From positions 4,811 through 68,810 of the forward strand of contig DEHC01000006.1 in assembly GCA_002351705.1 (NCBI GenBank): a stretch of DNA of 64,000 nt. Direction: 5' to 3'. The position numbers were made by a program, and so were the translations under genes. Source of the stretch: Gammaproteobacteria bacterium UBA2810. Lineage in GTDB: Bacteria; Pseudomonadota; Gammaproteobacteria; Enterobacterales; Succinivibrionaceae. The notes below the pieces were generated by a model. It did not search any database. It had not been told where the DNA came from and saw nothing but the letters and a program-made list of their open reading frames with translations. Each line of letters starts with the position of its first letter. Positions within the stretch are counted from its first letter, which is position 1. Of the stretch, positions 28,889 through 38,862 are shown in pieces.

Positions 28889-29494
28889 TCAGTCTTTCCG
28901 CCCGTCGTCTGACATCAGGTTGTCGAGATCCCTCTCGAAGCTTCCGATGAAGGTCTCCAGGAAATAATCGAGCGCCGGCCGGGACCGCTTCGTCAGAGTC
29001 TCCCTTATTTTCCGCTCGGCTGACAGAAAGTCCCTGTTTCCCGAAGCTGTCTCCACTATGCATTTGATATATGCCGATATTGTATCAGCGTCCTTCACTA
29101 TGCGGCGGATTTCAGGATCCAGGCTCTCCGAGAGGAGAAATTCCCGGCAGTACGGCCGGAGCTCCTCAGGGAGCGTCTCGAGCAGAAGCTCCTCGGCATT
29201 GGCCTCGATTTTCTTGTACTCGGCAGTGAGGATCCTGTTCTTGTACTTGATCGGTGTGGGGAGATCGCCGGTGAACACCTCTGATGCATCATGATAGAGC
29301 GCCGCTGCCGCAGCCTTCTCCGGATCCACGTCCGCGCCGAACTTCACTTTTTCAATCACGGCAAGCATGTGCGCGATTATCGCCGTCTCCAGGGAATGCT
29401 CGGCAACATTCTCATGCCTGGTGTTGCGCATTAGCGACCAGCGCTCGATGAGCTTCATCCTGTCGGTATAGGCTATGAAAGGGCTTTCTGCCAT
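28889..29494 (-). CDS. yfbR: 5'-deoxynucleotidase YfbR
   Basis: This 201-residue HD-domain phosphatase removes the phosphate from deoxyribonucleoside 5'-monophosphates, feeding dNMP balance. The metal-binding HD residues are in 'RHENVAEHSL', 'YHDASEVFTGDLPTP' and 'KDADTISAYIKC', which match E. coli YfbR closely. An AGGAGGA ribosome site precedes ATG 29494. It lies downstream of alaA, the same pairing as yfbQ-yfbR in E. coli, with a weak terminator between the two. Confidence 0.95.
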   Translation of the reverse strand: MAESPFIAYTDRMKLIERWSLMRNTRHENVAEHSLETAIIAHMLAVIEKVKFGADVDPEKAAAAALYHDASEVFTGDLPTPIKYKNRILTAEYKKIEANAEELLLETLPEELRPYCREFLLSESLDPEIRRIVKDADTISAYIKCIVETASGNRDFLSAERKIRETLTKRSRPALDYFLETFIGSFERDLDNLMSDDGRKD

Positions 29495-29510
29495 CTGTCC
29501 TCCTGATACG

Positions 29511-29535
29511 AAAAGGCCGATCCAGAGGACCGGCC
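29511..29535 (-). terminator. Terminator-like hairpin between alaA and yfbR
   Basis: On the minus strand a 9-bp stem with one G-U pair (29527-29535 with 29515-29523, loop of 3) is followed by only four U. Partial termination would lower yfbR relative to alaA. Confidence 0.55.
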
Positions 29536-29563
29536 GCAATTGAGCCTTCCGAGCTTTCCCGGA

Positions 29564-30775
29564 CTACTGCCGGTAATGCTTCAGGAACCTCGCCAGCCTA
29601 GTGGAGGCATCCTTCAGGACATCCTCGGTAGGCAGGAAGACGACCCTGAAGTGATCCGGGGCAGGCCAGTTGAAGCCGGTCCCCTGGACAAGCAGCATAT
29701 GCTCCTGGCGGAGGAGATCAAGAACCATCTTGCTGTCATCCTTGATCGGGTAGACCTTCGGATCAATTCTCGGGAACATGTAGAGCGCGCCCTTCGGCTT
29801 GACGCAGCTGATTCCCGGAATCGAGGTGAAGAGATCATAGCAGACGTCGCGCTGCCTGCAGAGCCTCCCGCCCGGGACGATCAGCTCGTTGATGCTCTGG
29901 TAGCCGCCGAGGGCGGTGGGGATGGCCATCTGCATCGGGACATTGGCGCAGAGCCTCATGGTCGATATGAGGTTGAGGCCCTCGATATAGCCCTTTGCCA
30001 TCTGCTTCGGGCCGCTCACCATCATCCAGCCCTGCCTGAAGCCGCAGGCGCGGTACGCCTTGGAGAGGCCGTTGAAGGTCAGGAAGAGCACGTCATCGCA
30101 GAGCGTGCAGGCGCTGCGGTGAGCGGTGTCATCGTAGAGGATCTTGTCGTAGATCTCGTCGGCAAAGATGATGAGTCCGTGCTGGCGGGCGATTTCAATC
30201 AGATCAAGGAGAAGATCGGTGCTGTAGACCGCTCCCGTGGGGTTATTGGGGTTGATGATCACGATTCCCTTGGTCCTCGGGGTAATCTTCTTCTTGATGT
30301 CCTCAAGATCAGGGTACCAGTCCGCAGACTCATCGCACATGTAGTGGACAGCCCTGCCGCCTGCAAGGTTTACGGCTGCGGTCCAGAGAGGATAGTCAGG
30401 TGCGGGCACCAGGATCTCGTCGCCGTTGTTTAGAAGGGCCTGCATTGACTGGGTTATAAGCTCTGAGCAGCCGTTTCCGATGAAGATATCATTCACATCT
30501 GCGGAGCGCAGTCCCTTCTGCTGGTAGTACTGGGCAATCGCCTTCCTCGCGACGAAAAGTCCCTTCGAGTCGCAGTAGCCTGTATTCTGGGGAAGGTTGG
30601 CGATAACATCGCGGATAACTTCCTCCGGGGCCTCAAAGCCGAACGGCGCCAGGTTGCCGATGTTCAGCTTGAGGATACGGTGCCCTTCATCTTCAAGACG
30701 GCGGGCCTCTTCATGAACCTTGCCGCGAATGTCATAGCAGACATTGTCGAGCTTGTGAGACTTATCTATATACAC
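29564..30775 (-). CDS. alaA: Glutamate-pyruvate aminotransferase AlaA
   Basis: This PLP fold-type I transaminase (403 residues from the chosen start) makes alanine from pyruvate and glutamate. It matches E. coli AlaA/YfbQ throughout: 'CYDIRG', 'LKLNIGN', 'GYCDSKGL', 'INPNNPTGAVYS', the PLP lysine in 'GLSKAYRACGFRQGW', and 'RLCANVP'. The motif reads 'LNIGNLAPFGF' where E. coli has 'LNIGNPAPFGF'. I choose GTG 30775, which matches the homologue N terminus; ATG 30835 is possible with a GAGG site, but TATAAT on the minus strand (near 30815) lies between the two, favouring the shorter form. Confidence 0.92.
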   Translation of the reverse strand: MYIDKSHKLDNVCYDIRGKVHEEARRLEDEGHRILKLNIGNLAPFGFEAPEEVIRDVIANLPQNTGYCDSKGLFVARKAIAQYYQQKGLRSADVNDIFIGNGCSELITQSMQALLNNGDEILVPAPDYPLWTAAVNLAGGRAVHYMCDESADWYPDLEDIKKKITPRTKGIVIINPNNPTGAVYSTDLLLDLIEIARQHGLIIFADEIYDKILYDDTAHRSACTLCDDVLFLTFNGLSKAYRACGFRQGWMMVSGPKQMAKGYIEGLNLISTMRLCANVPMQMAIPTALGGYQSINELIVPGGRLCRQRDVCYDLFTSIPGISCVKPKGALYMFPRIDPKVYPIKDDSKMVLDLLRQEHMLLVQGTGFNWPAPDHFRVVFLPTEDVLKDASTRLARFLKHYRQ

Positions 30776-30932
30776 TTGAACTACCAGCCTATCAAACAAG
30801 CAAATAATCTTAATTATACTCCGAGATTCTACCATTGCCTCGGATGATTTTCCTTACATTTGAGAATCCGGTGCCCTGAGTCAGAAGGTGCCCCGTCGGG
30901 ATATAATGCGGCAGCATAAGTGCGGAGGAAAA

Positions 30933-32192
30933 ATGAAGGTCTTTCTTACATCAGATGAGGCAGGCGGCTTCTACCGGAAGGGCAGCGTTCTTACGTTTTC
31001 AGGCGAGGGAGCGGTAATCCACGCGTCCCCCTTCACCTATCTCAGGGACATACAGCGCGGGGCAAGGAAACTTGCGGTATTCGGCGCTGACTCGGCAGAG
31101 CTCACAGGGGATGCCTGGAGCACCGAGGCCGAGCTCGCGTTCACGCAGGGATTCATGAATGAGAGAAGCTCTGAGAAAATCACCTACGCCTTCACGAATG
31201 ATGAGCTCGACAATGAGCTCTCGGCGGCGGATTTCGTGAGAAAGGCCGTAAACACCTCTCCGTCTGAAATCTATCCCGAGTCCCTTGCCGAAATGTCAGC
31301 AGATTTCGTCAGGAAACATCTCGGATCAGATGTCGCCGTCTCCATAAAGAGGAAGGATGAGCTTGAGAGTGAAGGCTTTGCGGGACTGCTCGCGGCCGGA
31401 GCTGGCTCCTCAAGGGGACCGGTGCTTTTCTCGGCTGACTTCAATCCATCGGGGGATCCTGACGAGCCGGTTGCCGCATGCCTTGTGGGGAAGGGCATTA
31501 CCTTTGACACGGGCGGCTACAGCCTCAAGCCCTCTGACTACATGTATTCCATGAAGTCAGACATGACCGGAGCCGCATACTGCGCGGCGGCTCTCGTTCT
31601 TGCCGCGTCACGCGGCCTCCGGAAGAGAGTGCGGATATTCGGATGCCTCGCCGAGAACATGGTTAGCGGCAGCGCCTCAAGGCCCGGCGACGTCATCTCC
31701 TACAGGAACGGGAAGACAGTCGAGATAGTCAATACAGACGCAGAGGGCAGGCTTGTCCTTGCCGACGGTCTCATCTCTGCAGCCTCATGCAATCCTCGGA
31801 GCATCCTTGACTGCGCCACCCTTACCGGATCCGCAAAGGCCGCCCTCGGTCGCGACTACAATGCGGTGCTTTCAAGGGATCCGCTTGACTCGCTGTCCTT
31901 CTGCACGATGGCAGCAGCGGAAAACGAGTACGCCTGGCCGCTCCCCCTCGCGCCGTTCCACTCAGGGATGATCAAGTCAGACGTTGCTGACATCGCAAAC
32001 TCATCGCACGGCAGCGACATCCCCGGCGCCTCGACTGCCGCTGCATTCCTCTCCGAGTTCGTCCCCGTGGGCATGCGCTGGATCCATCTTGATCTCTCGG
32101 CCTCCTACACCAAGTCCGCGAATGACCTGTGGGCCACAGGAGCGAAGGTCCACGGAGTAAGGAGCATAGCACACTGGCTCATGTCGCTCTGA
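30933..32192 (+). CDS. pepB: Peptidase B (M17 leucyl-aminopeptidase family)
   Basis: This 419-residue dimetal aminopeptidase trims N-terminal residues from peptides. The metal and catalytic residues are in 'GKGITFDTGGYSLK' (Lys, Asp), 'SMKSDM' (Asp) and 'NTDAEGRLVLADG' (Asp, Glu, Arg). It follows PepB rather than PepA in length and in 'GASTAAAFLS'. ATG 30933 follows a GGAGGA ribosome site; the longer open frame from 30888 is not supported. It is monocistronic, followed by a strong terminator, and upstream of ndk. Confidence 0.93.
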   Translation: MKVFLTSDEAGGFYRKGSVLTFSGEGAVIHASPFTYLRDIQRGARKLAVFGADSAELTGDAWSTEAELAFTQGFMNERSSEKITYAFTNDELDNELSAADFVRKAVNTSPSEIYPESLAEMSADFVRKHLGSDVAVSIKRKDELESEGFAGLLAAGAGSSRGPVLFSADFNPSGDPDEPVAACLVGKGITFDTGGYSLKPSDYMYSMKSDMTGAAYCAAALVLAASRGLRKRVRIFGCLAENMVSGSASRPGDVISYRNGKTVEIVNTDAEGRLVLADGLISAASCNPRSILDCATLTGSAKAALGRDYNAVLSRDPLDSLSFCTMAAAENEYAWPLPLAPFHSGMIKSDVADIANSSHGSDIPGASTAAAFLSEFVPVGMRWIHLDLSASYTKSANDLWATGAKVHGVRSIAHWLMSL

Positions 32193-32210
32193 TCCGTCCT
32201 CCTGACGCTG

Positions 32211-32245
32211 CGCCGCGCGCAAACTGAGAGCCGCGCGGCGTTTTT
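32211..32245 (+). terminator. Terminator after pepB
   Basis: A perfect 9-bp GC stem (32211-32219 with 32232-32240, 12-base loop) followed by five U. Confidence 0.85.
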
Positions 32246-32302
32246 GCGACATACTTTTTGAGCTCTGTTTCATTCCGTGATCTTCTGCATTGCATTTTCA
32301 TC

Positions 32303-32335
32303 CTCCTTAACTGAAACTACCTGCGTTTCATGGAG
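32303..32335 (+). promoter_or_regulatory. Leader hairpin that can mask the ndk ribosome site
   Basis: TGAAAC (32312-32317) pairs with GTTTCA (32325-32330), and outside it CTCC (32303-32306) can pair with GGAG (32332-32335), the ndk ribosome site. A translational switch is possible. Confidence 0.35.
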
Positions 32336-32343
32336 AAATGAAA

Positions 32344-32778
32344 ATGACAATAGAGAGAACACTTTCCATTATTAAGCCCGATGTGGTCGGCAGAAACCTC
32401 ATCGGCGATGTCATCCACCGCTTTGAGAACGCCGGGCTCACGGTTGTCGGCGCCAAGATGGTCCACCTGCGCCCGGAGCAGGCAATGCGCTTCTATCAGG
32501 AGCACCGCAAGAAGCCGTTTTTCATGGAACTGGTCGACTACATGGTCTCGGGGCCCATAATGCTCATGGTCCTCGAGGGCGACAACGCAGTCATTCGCCA
32601 CCGCGAGCTTATCGGCGACACGGATCCGAAGAAGGCAAGGGCCGGGACCATCAGGTCGGACTATGCCGCATCAGTTGAGGAGAACGCCGTCCACGGCTCG
32701 GACTCGATCGAGAGCGCGCAGCGCGAGATCTCCTTCTTCTTCTCCGAGAGCGAGATCTGCCCGAGGACAAGATTCTAA
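32344..32778 (+). CDS. ndk: Nucleoside diphosphate kinase
   Basis: This 144-residue enzyme transfers the terminal phosphate of ATP to other NDPs through a phosphohistidine. The active-site His is in 'NAVHGSDS', and '[10 protein letters not shown]' is the family start. ATG 32344 gives the right spacing (8 bases) from GGAG at 32332-32335 and matches homologues; ATG 32338 is in frame, two codons earlier. In many gammaproteobacteria ndk precedes rlmN, as it does here, opening the rlmN-pilW-rodZ-ispG-hisS cluster. Confidence 0.97.
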   Translation: MTIERTLSIIKPDVVGRNLIGDVIHRFENAGLTVVGAKMVHLRPEQAMRFYQEHRKKPFFMELVDYMVSGPIMLMVLEGDNAVIRHRELIGDTDPKKARAGTIRSDYAASVEENAVHGSDSIESAQREISFFFSESEICPRTRF

Positions 32779-32864
32779 AAACTCATCTCCGCGGCGGAGC
32801 AGAGCGCCTTCAGGCACGCGCTCCGCTCTGTCTTTCGTTCCTCGCCCCTCAGGAGCCGGTTGTT

Positions 32865-32893
32865 TCGTCAAAGGCTCATCTCTCTGATATAAT
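32865..32893 (+). promoter_or_regulatory. Promoter candidate for rlmN
   Basis: TATAAT at 32888-32893 with TCGTCA (32865-32870) at 17 bp, 20 bases before the rlmN ATG, which has an AGGGGG ribosome site. Confidence 0.5.
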
Positions 32894-32913
32894 TTCTCTC
32901 TCAGGGGGATTCT

Positions 32914-33999
32914 ATGACGAACAGTAAGGTCAATCTGCTTGGTCTCAGCCGCAAGATGCTCCGGGACTATCTGCTTTCGATAGGCGAGAAGCCGTTCCGC
33001 GGCGATCAGATCATGAAATGGATCTATCATGCCGGTGCGTCTGATTTCTCGGAGATGACTGACGTCAGCAAGGCTCTCCGCGAGCGCCTTACTGAAATAG
33101 CAGAGATCAGGGCTCCCGAAGTCATCAGGGAGCAGAGGTCAAAGGACGGCACCATAAAGTGGGCTCTTGACGTGGGCGACGGTCAGGCTGTCGAGACTGT
33201 CTATATTCCCGAGGATGACAGGGCAACGCTCTGCATCTCGACCCAGGTCGGATGCCCCATGGGCTGCAGGTTCTGCTCGACCGGCCTCCAGGGATTCAAC
33301 AGGAACCTCTCGGCAGCCGAGATTGTCGGCCAGGTGTGGCGCGCAGTCAGCGTTCTCGGCTTCTCGAGAAGAACGGACGAGAGGGCAATATCGAACGTTG
33401 TGATGATGGGGATGGGAGAGCCCCTCCTCAACCTGCAGAACACCGTCACCGCCGCGGAGATCCTGCTTGATGATTTCGGATTCGGCCTCTCGAAAAGGCG
33501 CGTGACCGTTTCAACCTGCGGCATAGTCCCCGCGATGGACAGGCTCGGAGACATGATTGACGTGGCGCTCGCAGTGTCCCTCCATGCGCCCAATGACCGG
33601 ATCCGCTCGGAGATAATGCCGGTCAACGACAGATATCCTGTTGCGGAGATTATTGACGCCGCAAGGCGCTTTATCAGCAAGAGCAAGGCGAACCAGGGAA
33701 GGGTGACCATTGAGTACGTTCTCCTTGACGGCATAAATGACTCCGAGGACAATGCAAGGGAGCTCGCAAGGCTCCTCTCGCACCTTCCCTGCAAGATTAA
33801 TCTCATCCCGTTCAACCCTCACCCGGACAGCGAGTTCAGGAAGCCTTCCGAGAGAAGCGTCGCCGCTTTTCTCAAGGTTCTCATGGACAAGGGATATACG
33901 GCCGTTGTCAGGAAGACCAGGGGCGATGACATCGATGCGGCCTGCGGGCAGCTGGTCGGAGAGGTGAAGAACAGGCTGAGGGTTAAAGTCGAGGATTAA
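32914..33999 (+). CDS. rlmN: Dual-specificity RNA methyltransferase RlmN
   Basis: This 361-residue radical SAM enzyme methylates C2 of A2503 in 23S rRNA and A37 of some tRNAs. The 4Fe-4S CxxxCxxC motif is '[11 protein letters not shown]', 'GMGEPLLN' contacts SAM, and the two mechanistic Cys are in '[15 protein letters not shown]' and upstream. '[12 protein letters not shown]' in the N-terminal helical domain is typical. It heads the conserved order rlmN-pilW-rodZ-ispG-hisS-yfgM-bamB-der. Confidence 0.97.
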   Translation: MTNSKVNLLGLSRKMLRDYLLSIGEKPFRGDQIMKWIYHAGASDFSEMTDVSKALRERLTEIAEIRAPEVIREQRSKDGTIKWALDVGDGQAVETVYIPEDDRATLCISTQVGCPMGCRFCSTGLQGFNRNLSAAEIVGQVWRAVSVLGFSRRTDERAISNVVMMGMGEPLLNLQNTVTAAEILLDDFGFGLSKRRVTVSTCGIVPAMDRLGDMIDVALAVSLHAPNDRIRSEIMPVNDRYPVAEIIDAARRFISKSKANQGRVTIEYVLLDGINDSEDNARELARLLSHLPCKINLIPFNPHPDSEFRKPSERSVAAFLKVLMDKGYTAVVRKTRGDDIDAACGQLVGEVKNRLRVKVED

Positions 34000-34037
34000 C
34001 GTCTGTTCAGTCTGCGGGCTGTTACAGGATTTAAGGC

Positions 34038-34060
34038 AGGCCACAGTCAAGTGGCCTTTC
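34038..34060 (+). terminator. Terminator-like hairpin between rlmN and pilW
   Basis: A perfect 7-bp stem (34038-34044 with 34051-34057) followed by only TTC. A weak or partial terminator. Confidence 0.35.
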
Positions 34061-34096
34061 ACGGAGGACGGTTATCCCCTTTTGGTGGCCGTGGTT

Positions 34097-34897
34097 ATGA
34101 TGCTAAGAAATATTGCTGTATGTCTTGCCGCTTCAGCGGTGCTGTGTCTTTCCGGCTGTGTGACCGCCACGTATGAATACGGTCAGGACCACCAGCTTCA
34201 TGAGGTGTCTGATGTCATGGATCCCCAGACCGCCGCGAAGCGCCGGGTCAACATTGCCATCGGGCACATGAACAAGGGTCAGATGACCGAGGCGAAGCAG
34301 AACCTCGAGATTGCCAAGAAATACGATCCGGACAGCCCTTATGTAAAGCTCTCCTACGCTGACTATTACCAGAGGGTCGGCGAGGACCAGAACGCTGAGG
34401 AGATTTACCGGGATCTGGTCTCAAGGCATCCCGAGAACATGGGCGACATTTACAACAGCTACGGAAATTTCCTCTGCTCGAAGGACAGGTTTGAGGAGGC
34501 TTTCGCCAATTTCGGCGAGGCGGTCAAGGTGCCGTCATATGCCAACATCTCCGGTGTCTATGTAAACGCCAGCGCATGCGCGATGCACAAGAAGAACTAT
34601 ACGCTTGCGCTCGCCTACATTGACAAGGCAATCGACTACGACGGCGCGTCCCCGGAGCTCTTTGCGATCAAGGCGAAGCTCGCTCTTGACGCAGGCGATA
34701 TTGCCCAGGCAAAGACTGCAATCGCCGTTTATGACCGCATGTCAAAAGGCAGCGACAGCCCTCGAAGCTATCTCGACAAGATTAAGATTGCAGAATCAGA
34801 GCGCAACATAAACGAGTCAATGCGCCTCGGCAGGGAGCTCGTCGAGAAGTATCCGAAGAGCCAGGAGGCGTCGGATTACATGAACAACCAGTACTGA
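34097..34897 (+). CDS. pilW: Type IV pilus biogenesis/stability lipoprotein PilW (PilF)
   Basis: The product is about 266 residues with a lipoprotein signal ('VLCLSGCVT'). It is followed by tandem TPR repeats: 'AAKRRVNIAIGHMNKGQMTEAKQNLEIA', 'YADYYQRVGEDQNAEEIYRDLV', 'YNSYGNFLCSKDRFEEAFANF' regions. PilW/PilF pilots the secretin PilQ to the outer membrane. Identification rests on the TPR pattern and on its fixed place between rlmN and rodZ. No other pilus genes are in the window. The start is ATG 34097 or ATG 34100; the ribosome site is weak. Confidence 0.85.
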   Translation: MMLRNIAVCLAASAVLCLSGCVTATYEYGQDHQLHEVSDVMDPQTAAKRRVNIAIGHMNKGQMTEAKQNLEIAKKYDPDSPYVKLSYADYYQRVGEDQNAEEIYRDLVSRHPENMGDIYNSYGNFLCSKDRFEEAFANFGEAVKVPSYANISGVYVNASACAMHKKNYTLALAYIDKAIDYDGASPELFAIKAKLALDAGDIAQAKTAIAVYDRMSKGSDSPRSYLDKIKIAESERNINESMRLGRELVEKYPKSQEASDYMNNQY

Positions 34898-34914
34898 GCG
34901 CTGGTTTTATTTAA

Positions 34915-34941
34915 GGCGCCGCACGTCTGTACGGCGGCGCC
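34915..34941 (+). other. Strong hairpin between pilW and rodZ
   Basis: A perfect 8-bp GC stem (34915-34922 with 34934-34941, 11-base loop) without a U tract. It may stabilise the mRNA end or attenuate with Rho. Confidence 0.4.
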
Positions 34942-35017
34942 CCGGAATTTGCAATGGCCGCTCTCAGACAGCGGCTGTATCTGTTTTTAATGACGGGCAT
35001 TCAAGCAAAGGTGCCTG

Positions 35018-36325
35018 ATGGGGAACGAAATGACAGAAAGCAACAAAGACAGCGTAAAAGCCGGCAGTCAGGCTGAGAGTGCGGCGGAAAGCGGCGCGGC
35101 AGCAGAGGCAGGCATGGCACCCGGAGCGGTGAGCGCTGAAAAAGGCAATGCAGCTCCGGCAGCGGAGAACGAAAGCAAGGCAGCCCCCTCAGGAAAACGG
35201 GATACCACCCCAGGCGGCATGCTCCGCGAGACCAGGGAGTTCATGGGCCTTACGATTCAGGATGTAACCGACCGCCTGAAATTCCGCCCTGAGTTCATCA
35301 GCAACCTCGAGAACAACTGCTTCGACTCGAGGACCGCCAGCACCCAGCTCGTCAGGAGCTGGCTCATTGCCTATGCAAAGTTCCTCGGAATTGACCGCGT
35401 AATGATTCTTGACGCCTTCGAGAAGTATCATGACGGCCAGAAGGACGGCGGCAGGAAGGAAGAGGCGCCAGCGGTCAGGGAGACTCCGAAGGAGAAGAAG
35501 TGGAAGACCGTAGAGCTCGAAAGGCCTGCCAGAAAAGCTCCTGAGAAGAAAAAGGACACTGAGGACGCCGGGGACGCTGCTGCACCTGATGAGCCGGGTG
35601 AGAACGGCGATGCCAAGGGAAGGACTCTCAAGAACATAATGATGTTCCTCCTTATACTCATTGTCTGCATCTGCGTGACACTTATCCTAAAGGTGCAGAA
35701 TCAGGGCAGGCAGCAGGCGAATCTTAAGAGCGCAGTCGAGACCAGGGTTACGGAGCTTACCTCTGAAGAAAAGCCCTCTGCCCCCGGTGCACGAAGCAGC
35801 GCTGCGGAATCAGGCTCTGAAAACAGCCAGGTACCCGCGGCCGGCAATCCGGATTCTGGGGAAAATGCAGCGCCTGCAAATGAGGCAGCCGCCGGGAAGC
35901 CGGCTCCCAAGGCTCAGCCTGCTCCTGAGGCCGCAGCTCCTGCCGCTGATGCGGAGAAGAATAATGCCGGTTCAGTAAAGGACACTGCCGGGAAGGCTGC
36001 TCCCGCAGCAGAGAAAGCATCCGCAGAGAGCGCGGCAAAGGATTCCGGAGCAGCAAAAAAGGAAACTTCAGCAGATGCTTCCGCAGATGTCTCCTCCGGC
36101 AAGGCCGAGATAGCAGTATCCTTCAGCGGCCCCTGCTGGATTGAGATTCAGGATGCGGCAGGGAAGCGCCTGATTTCCAACACCTACGGAAAGGGCAGCA
36201 GCATCAAGGTTTCGTCAGAGAAGCTGCCGCTTTCAGTCAGGATCGGAATGAAGGCCAACATATCCGAGTTTACGGTAAACGGCAAGGCGATCGGCGTCTC
36301 ATCCAAATTCACGGTGGAAAAATAA
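35018..36325 (+). CDS. rodZ: Cytoskeleton protein RodZ
   Basis: This 435-residue bitopic protein links MreB to the cell-wall elongation machinery. After an approximately 60-residue low-complexity start comes the helix-turn-helix domain ('MLRETREFMGLTIQDVTDRLKFR', 'YAKFLGID'). A basic juxtamembrane region follows, then one TM ('IMMFLLILIVCICVTLIL', about 207-227), an Ala/Pro/Lys-rich periplasmic linker, and the C-terminal beta domain ('SFSGPCWIEIQDAAGKRL', 'PLSVRIGM'). ATG 35018 or 35030; GGTG or GGGGA serves. Placed before ispG as usual. Longer than the 337-residue E. coli protein because of the N-terminal extension and the long linker. Confidence 0.92.
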   Translation: MGNEMTESNKDSVKAGSQAESAAESGAAAEAGMAPGAVSAEKGNAAPAAENESKAAPSGKRDTTPGGMLRETREFMGLTIQDVTDRLKFRPEFISNLENNCFDSRTASTQLVRSWLIAYAKFLGIDRVMILDAFEKYHDGQKDGGRKEEAPAVRETPKEKKWKTVELERPARKAPEKKKDTEDAGDAAAPDEPGENGDAKGRTLKNIMMFLLILIVCICVTLILKVQNQGRQQANLKSAVETRVTELTSEEKPSAPGARSSAAESGSENSQVPAAGNPDSGENAAPANEAAAGKPAPKAQPAPEAAAPAADAEKNNAGSVKDTAGKAAPAAEKASAESAAKDSGAAKKETSADASADVSSGKAEIAVSFSGPCWIEIQDAAGKRLISNTYGKGSSIKVSSEKLPLSVRIGMKANISEFTVNGKAIGVSSKFTVEK

Positions 36326-37435
36326 TTGAACAGGGTCAATTCTCCGATAAAGCGCCGTCCGACCAGGCAGATCCATGTAGGAAAAGTCGCAGTCGGCGGC
36401 GATGCACCGGTTAGCGTACAGACGATGACCAACACCCGGACGGAGGACATTGAGTCCACATCCGCCCAGATTCTCGCCGCCGCCAAGGCCGGAGCAGACA
36501 TAGTAAGGGTCTCGATCCCGACCATGGAGGCCGCTGAGGCTTTCAGGGAAATCAGGAAGAGATCCCCCGTGCCGCTGGTCACAGACATCCATTTCGACTA
36601 CCGGATCGCCCTCAGGGTCGCCGAGTACGGCGCTGACTGTCTCAGGATCAACCCGGGCAACATAGGGCGCGAGGACAGGATCAAGGCGGTTATTGACGCA
36701 GCCAGGGAACACGGCATTCCCATCAGGATCGGCGTCAACGGAGGATCGCTCGAGAAGGATCTGCTGGAGAAGTACGGAGAGCCGACTCCAGAGGCGCTTG
36801 TCGAGTCAGCGATGCGCCATGTCGCCTATCTCGAGAAGTATGATTTTCCTGATTTCAAGGTAAGCGTCAAGGCATCGAATGTCTTCACGGCAGTGGATGC
36901 CTACCGCCTTCTGTCGAAGAAAATCGAGCAGCCGCTCCACCTCGGCATCACCGAGGCAGGAGGACTCCTCACCGGAACCGTGAAGTCCTCAGTCGGGCTC
37001 GGCATGCTGCTCTATGAGGGGATCGGAGATACCATCAGGGTCTCCCTCTCCGCTGATCCCGTTGAGGAAGTCAAGGTCGGCTTCGAGATCCTGAAGTCGC
37101 TCGGCATAAGATCGCGCGGCATCAACTTCATCTCCTGCCCGACCTGCAGCCGCCGGGAGTACGACGTCATCGGAGTGGTGAGCGAGCTCGAGAAGCGCCT
37201 CTCTGACATCAGCGTGCCGGTTGACGTCGCCATCATCGGCTGCGTGGTCAACGGCCCGGGCGAGTGCGAGACCGCCGAAATCGGCCTTGCCGGCGCCAGG
37301 GGGAAGAGCGGGTATTATGAGAACGGACAGCGGATTGACCGCATAGACAACAGCTGTCTCGTGGATGAGCTTGAGCAGAGGATCAGGGCCTACGCCGGGA
37401 ACAAGGCGAGAAGGCTTGCGGCAGAGAATGCCTAA
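36326..37435 (+). CDS. ispG: 4-hydroxy-3-methylbut-2-en-1-yl diphosphate synthase (flavodoxin)
   Basis: This 369-residue 4Fe-4S enzyme converts MEcPP to HMBPP in the MEP isoprenoid pathway. The TIM barrel has '[17 protein letters not shown]', '[10 protein letters not shown]', 'LRINPGNIG' and '[11 protein letters not shown]'. The cluster Cys are in 'SCPTCSR' and 'GCVVNGPGE'. The start is TTG, immediately after the rodZ stop and preceded by GGTGGA; no ATG is available before the conserved '[10 protein letters not shown]'. It is translationally linked to rodZ. Confidence 0.96.
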   Translation: MNRVNSPIKRRPTRQIHVGKVAVGGDAPVSVQTMTNTRTEDIESTSAQILAAAKAGADIVRVSIPTMEAAEAFREIRKRSPVPLVTDIHFDYRIALRVAEYGADCLRINPGNIGREDRIKAVIDAAREHGIPIRIGVNGGSLEKDLLEKYGEPTPEALVESAMRHVAYLEKYDFPDFKVSVKASNVFTAVDAYRLLSKKIEQPLHLGITEAGGLLTGTVKSSVGLGMLLYEGIGDTIRVSLSADPVEEVKVGFEILKSLGIRSRGINFISCPTCSRREYDVIGVVSELEKRLSDISVPVDVAIIGCVVNGPGECETAEIGLAGARGKSGYYENGQRIDRIDNSCLVDELEQRIRAYAGNKARRLAAENA

Positions 37436-37481
37436 GCGGCCGCTGTAAGGAATTTTTAAGAATAAAAGCTTCGGGGGAACA

Positions 37482-38762
37482 GTGAAAATCCAGGCTATTA
37501 CCGGCATGAAGGACCTTTTGCCGGAAGAGACTCCCTTATGGGAAAAGGTTGAGGGAGTCCTCAGGGAAACCGTCGAGTCTTACGGATATTCTGAAATAAG
37601 GATGCCCATACTCGAGAAGACCGACCTCTTTGTGCGCTCCATCGGCGAGGTTACCGATGTTGTCGAGAAGGAGATGTATTCCTTCGAGGATGTCGGCGGC
37701 GACAAGCTGTCGCTCCGTCCGGAGGGAACTGCCGGCTGCGTGAGGGCATGCAACGAGCACGGAATAATTCATAACCAGGAAAGAAGGCTCTGGTACATGG
37801 GCCCCATGTTCCGCCACGAGAAGCCCCAGAAAGGCCGCTACAGAGAGTTCCACCAGTTCGGCATCGAGGTATTCGGCCTTAAGGGACCGGATATCGATGC
37901 CGAGATCCTCATGCTGACCAACAGGATCTGGCAGAAATTCGGAATTTCCGATCATGTCAAGCTGGAGCTCAACTCTCTCGGCTCCTCCGAGGAGAGGAAG
38001 CAGTACAGGAGCAAACTCGTCTCCTTCCTTGAGGAGCACAAGGACGTCCTCGATGAGGATTCGAAGAGGAGGATGTACACCAACCCCCTCCGCGTCCTGG
38101 ACTCAAAGAACGAGGCAGTGCAGGAGCTCCTCAAGGATGCACCGAAGCTCTCCGATTTCTTCGGCGAGGAGACCCTTGCCCATTTCAACGGGCTCAGAAA
38201 GCTCCTTGATGAGGCCGGCATTCATTACGAGATAAATGACAGGCTCGTAAGGGGACTTGACTACTACAACTACACCGTATTCGAGTGGGTTACCGATCTT
38301 CTCGGAGCGCAGAGCACCATCTGCGGAGGCGGTAGGTATGACGGGCTCGTCGAGCAGCTCGGCGGCCAGCCTTCGCCTGCGGTCGGCTGCGCCATAGGCC
38401 TGGAGCGCTTCATGCTTGTCGCCGAGGCGGTAGGACAGAAAGAGTCCCGCGGCCCGGTGGACGTCTATTTCTGCTCCATGGGCGAGAATGCGCGCAGCAG
38501 ATCCTTCCAGATCGCCGAGCAGCTCAGAACCGGCATAAAGGGACTGAGGCTCATGATGAACTGCGGGGACGGAGCATTCAAGAAGCAGTTCAAGAAGGCT
38601 GACAAATCCGGGGCAAGATATGCGCTGGTACTCGGCGATGACGAGCTGGAGAAAGGGATGATTGCAGTCAAGGATCTGAGAAATGACGGCAGCCAGCAGG
38701 AGGTTGCCATCGGCGATCTCCCCGGCTTCCTCTCGTCAGCCCTTTCCCTTGATCAGGACTGA
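37482..38762 (+). CDS. hisS: Histidyl-tRNA synthetase
   Basis: This 426-residue class IIa synthetase charges tRNA-His. Motif 1 lies in the '[22 protein letters not shown]' region and motif 2 in '[23 protein letters not shown]'. The HisA/HisB signatures are '[15 protein letters not shown]' and 'GGGRYDGLV', and motif 3 is 'AIGLERF'. The start GTG 37482 has a CGGGGGA ribosome site. It follows ispG by 46 bases, as in E. coli. Confidence 0.97.
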   Translation: MKIQAITGMKDLLPEETPLWEKVEGVLRETVESYGYSEIRMPILEKTDLFVRSIGEVTDVVEKEMYSFEDVGGDKLSLRPEGTAGCVRACNEHGIIHNQERRLWYMGPMFRHEKPQKGRYREFHQFGIEVFGLKGPDIDAEILMLTNRIWQKFGISDHVKLELNSLGSSEERKQYRSKLVSFLEEHKDVLDEDSKRRMYTNPLRVLDSKNEAVQELLKDAPKLSDFFGEETLAHFNGLRKLLDEAGIHYEINDRLVRGLDYYNYTVFEWVTDLLGAQSTICGGGRYDGLVEQLGGQPSPAVGCAIGLERFMLVAEAVGQKESRGPVDVYFCSMGENARSRSFQIAEQLRTGIKGLRLMMNCGDGAFKKQFKKADKSGARYALVLGDDELEKGMIAVKDLRNDGSQQEVAIGDLPGFLSSALSLDQD

Positions 38763-38862
38763 CGGCATTTTCTTGCAGGCGGCGTGGTTTTCTGCGAAAA
38801 TTGCGCCCGTATATTTTTTCCCTGCAGCAAGCAGTTGCAGATAATTCAGGAGCTTTATCAAA

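Noticed and set aside
32172..32310. Minus-strand ORF after a perfect AAGGAGG between pepB and ndk
   Set aside because: The approximately 40-residue product crosses the pepB terminator and the pepB 3' end and looks random; the AAGGAGG is better explained as the strand that pairs with the ndk ribosome site.
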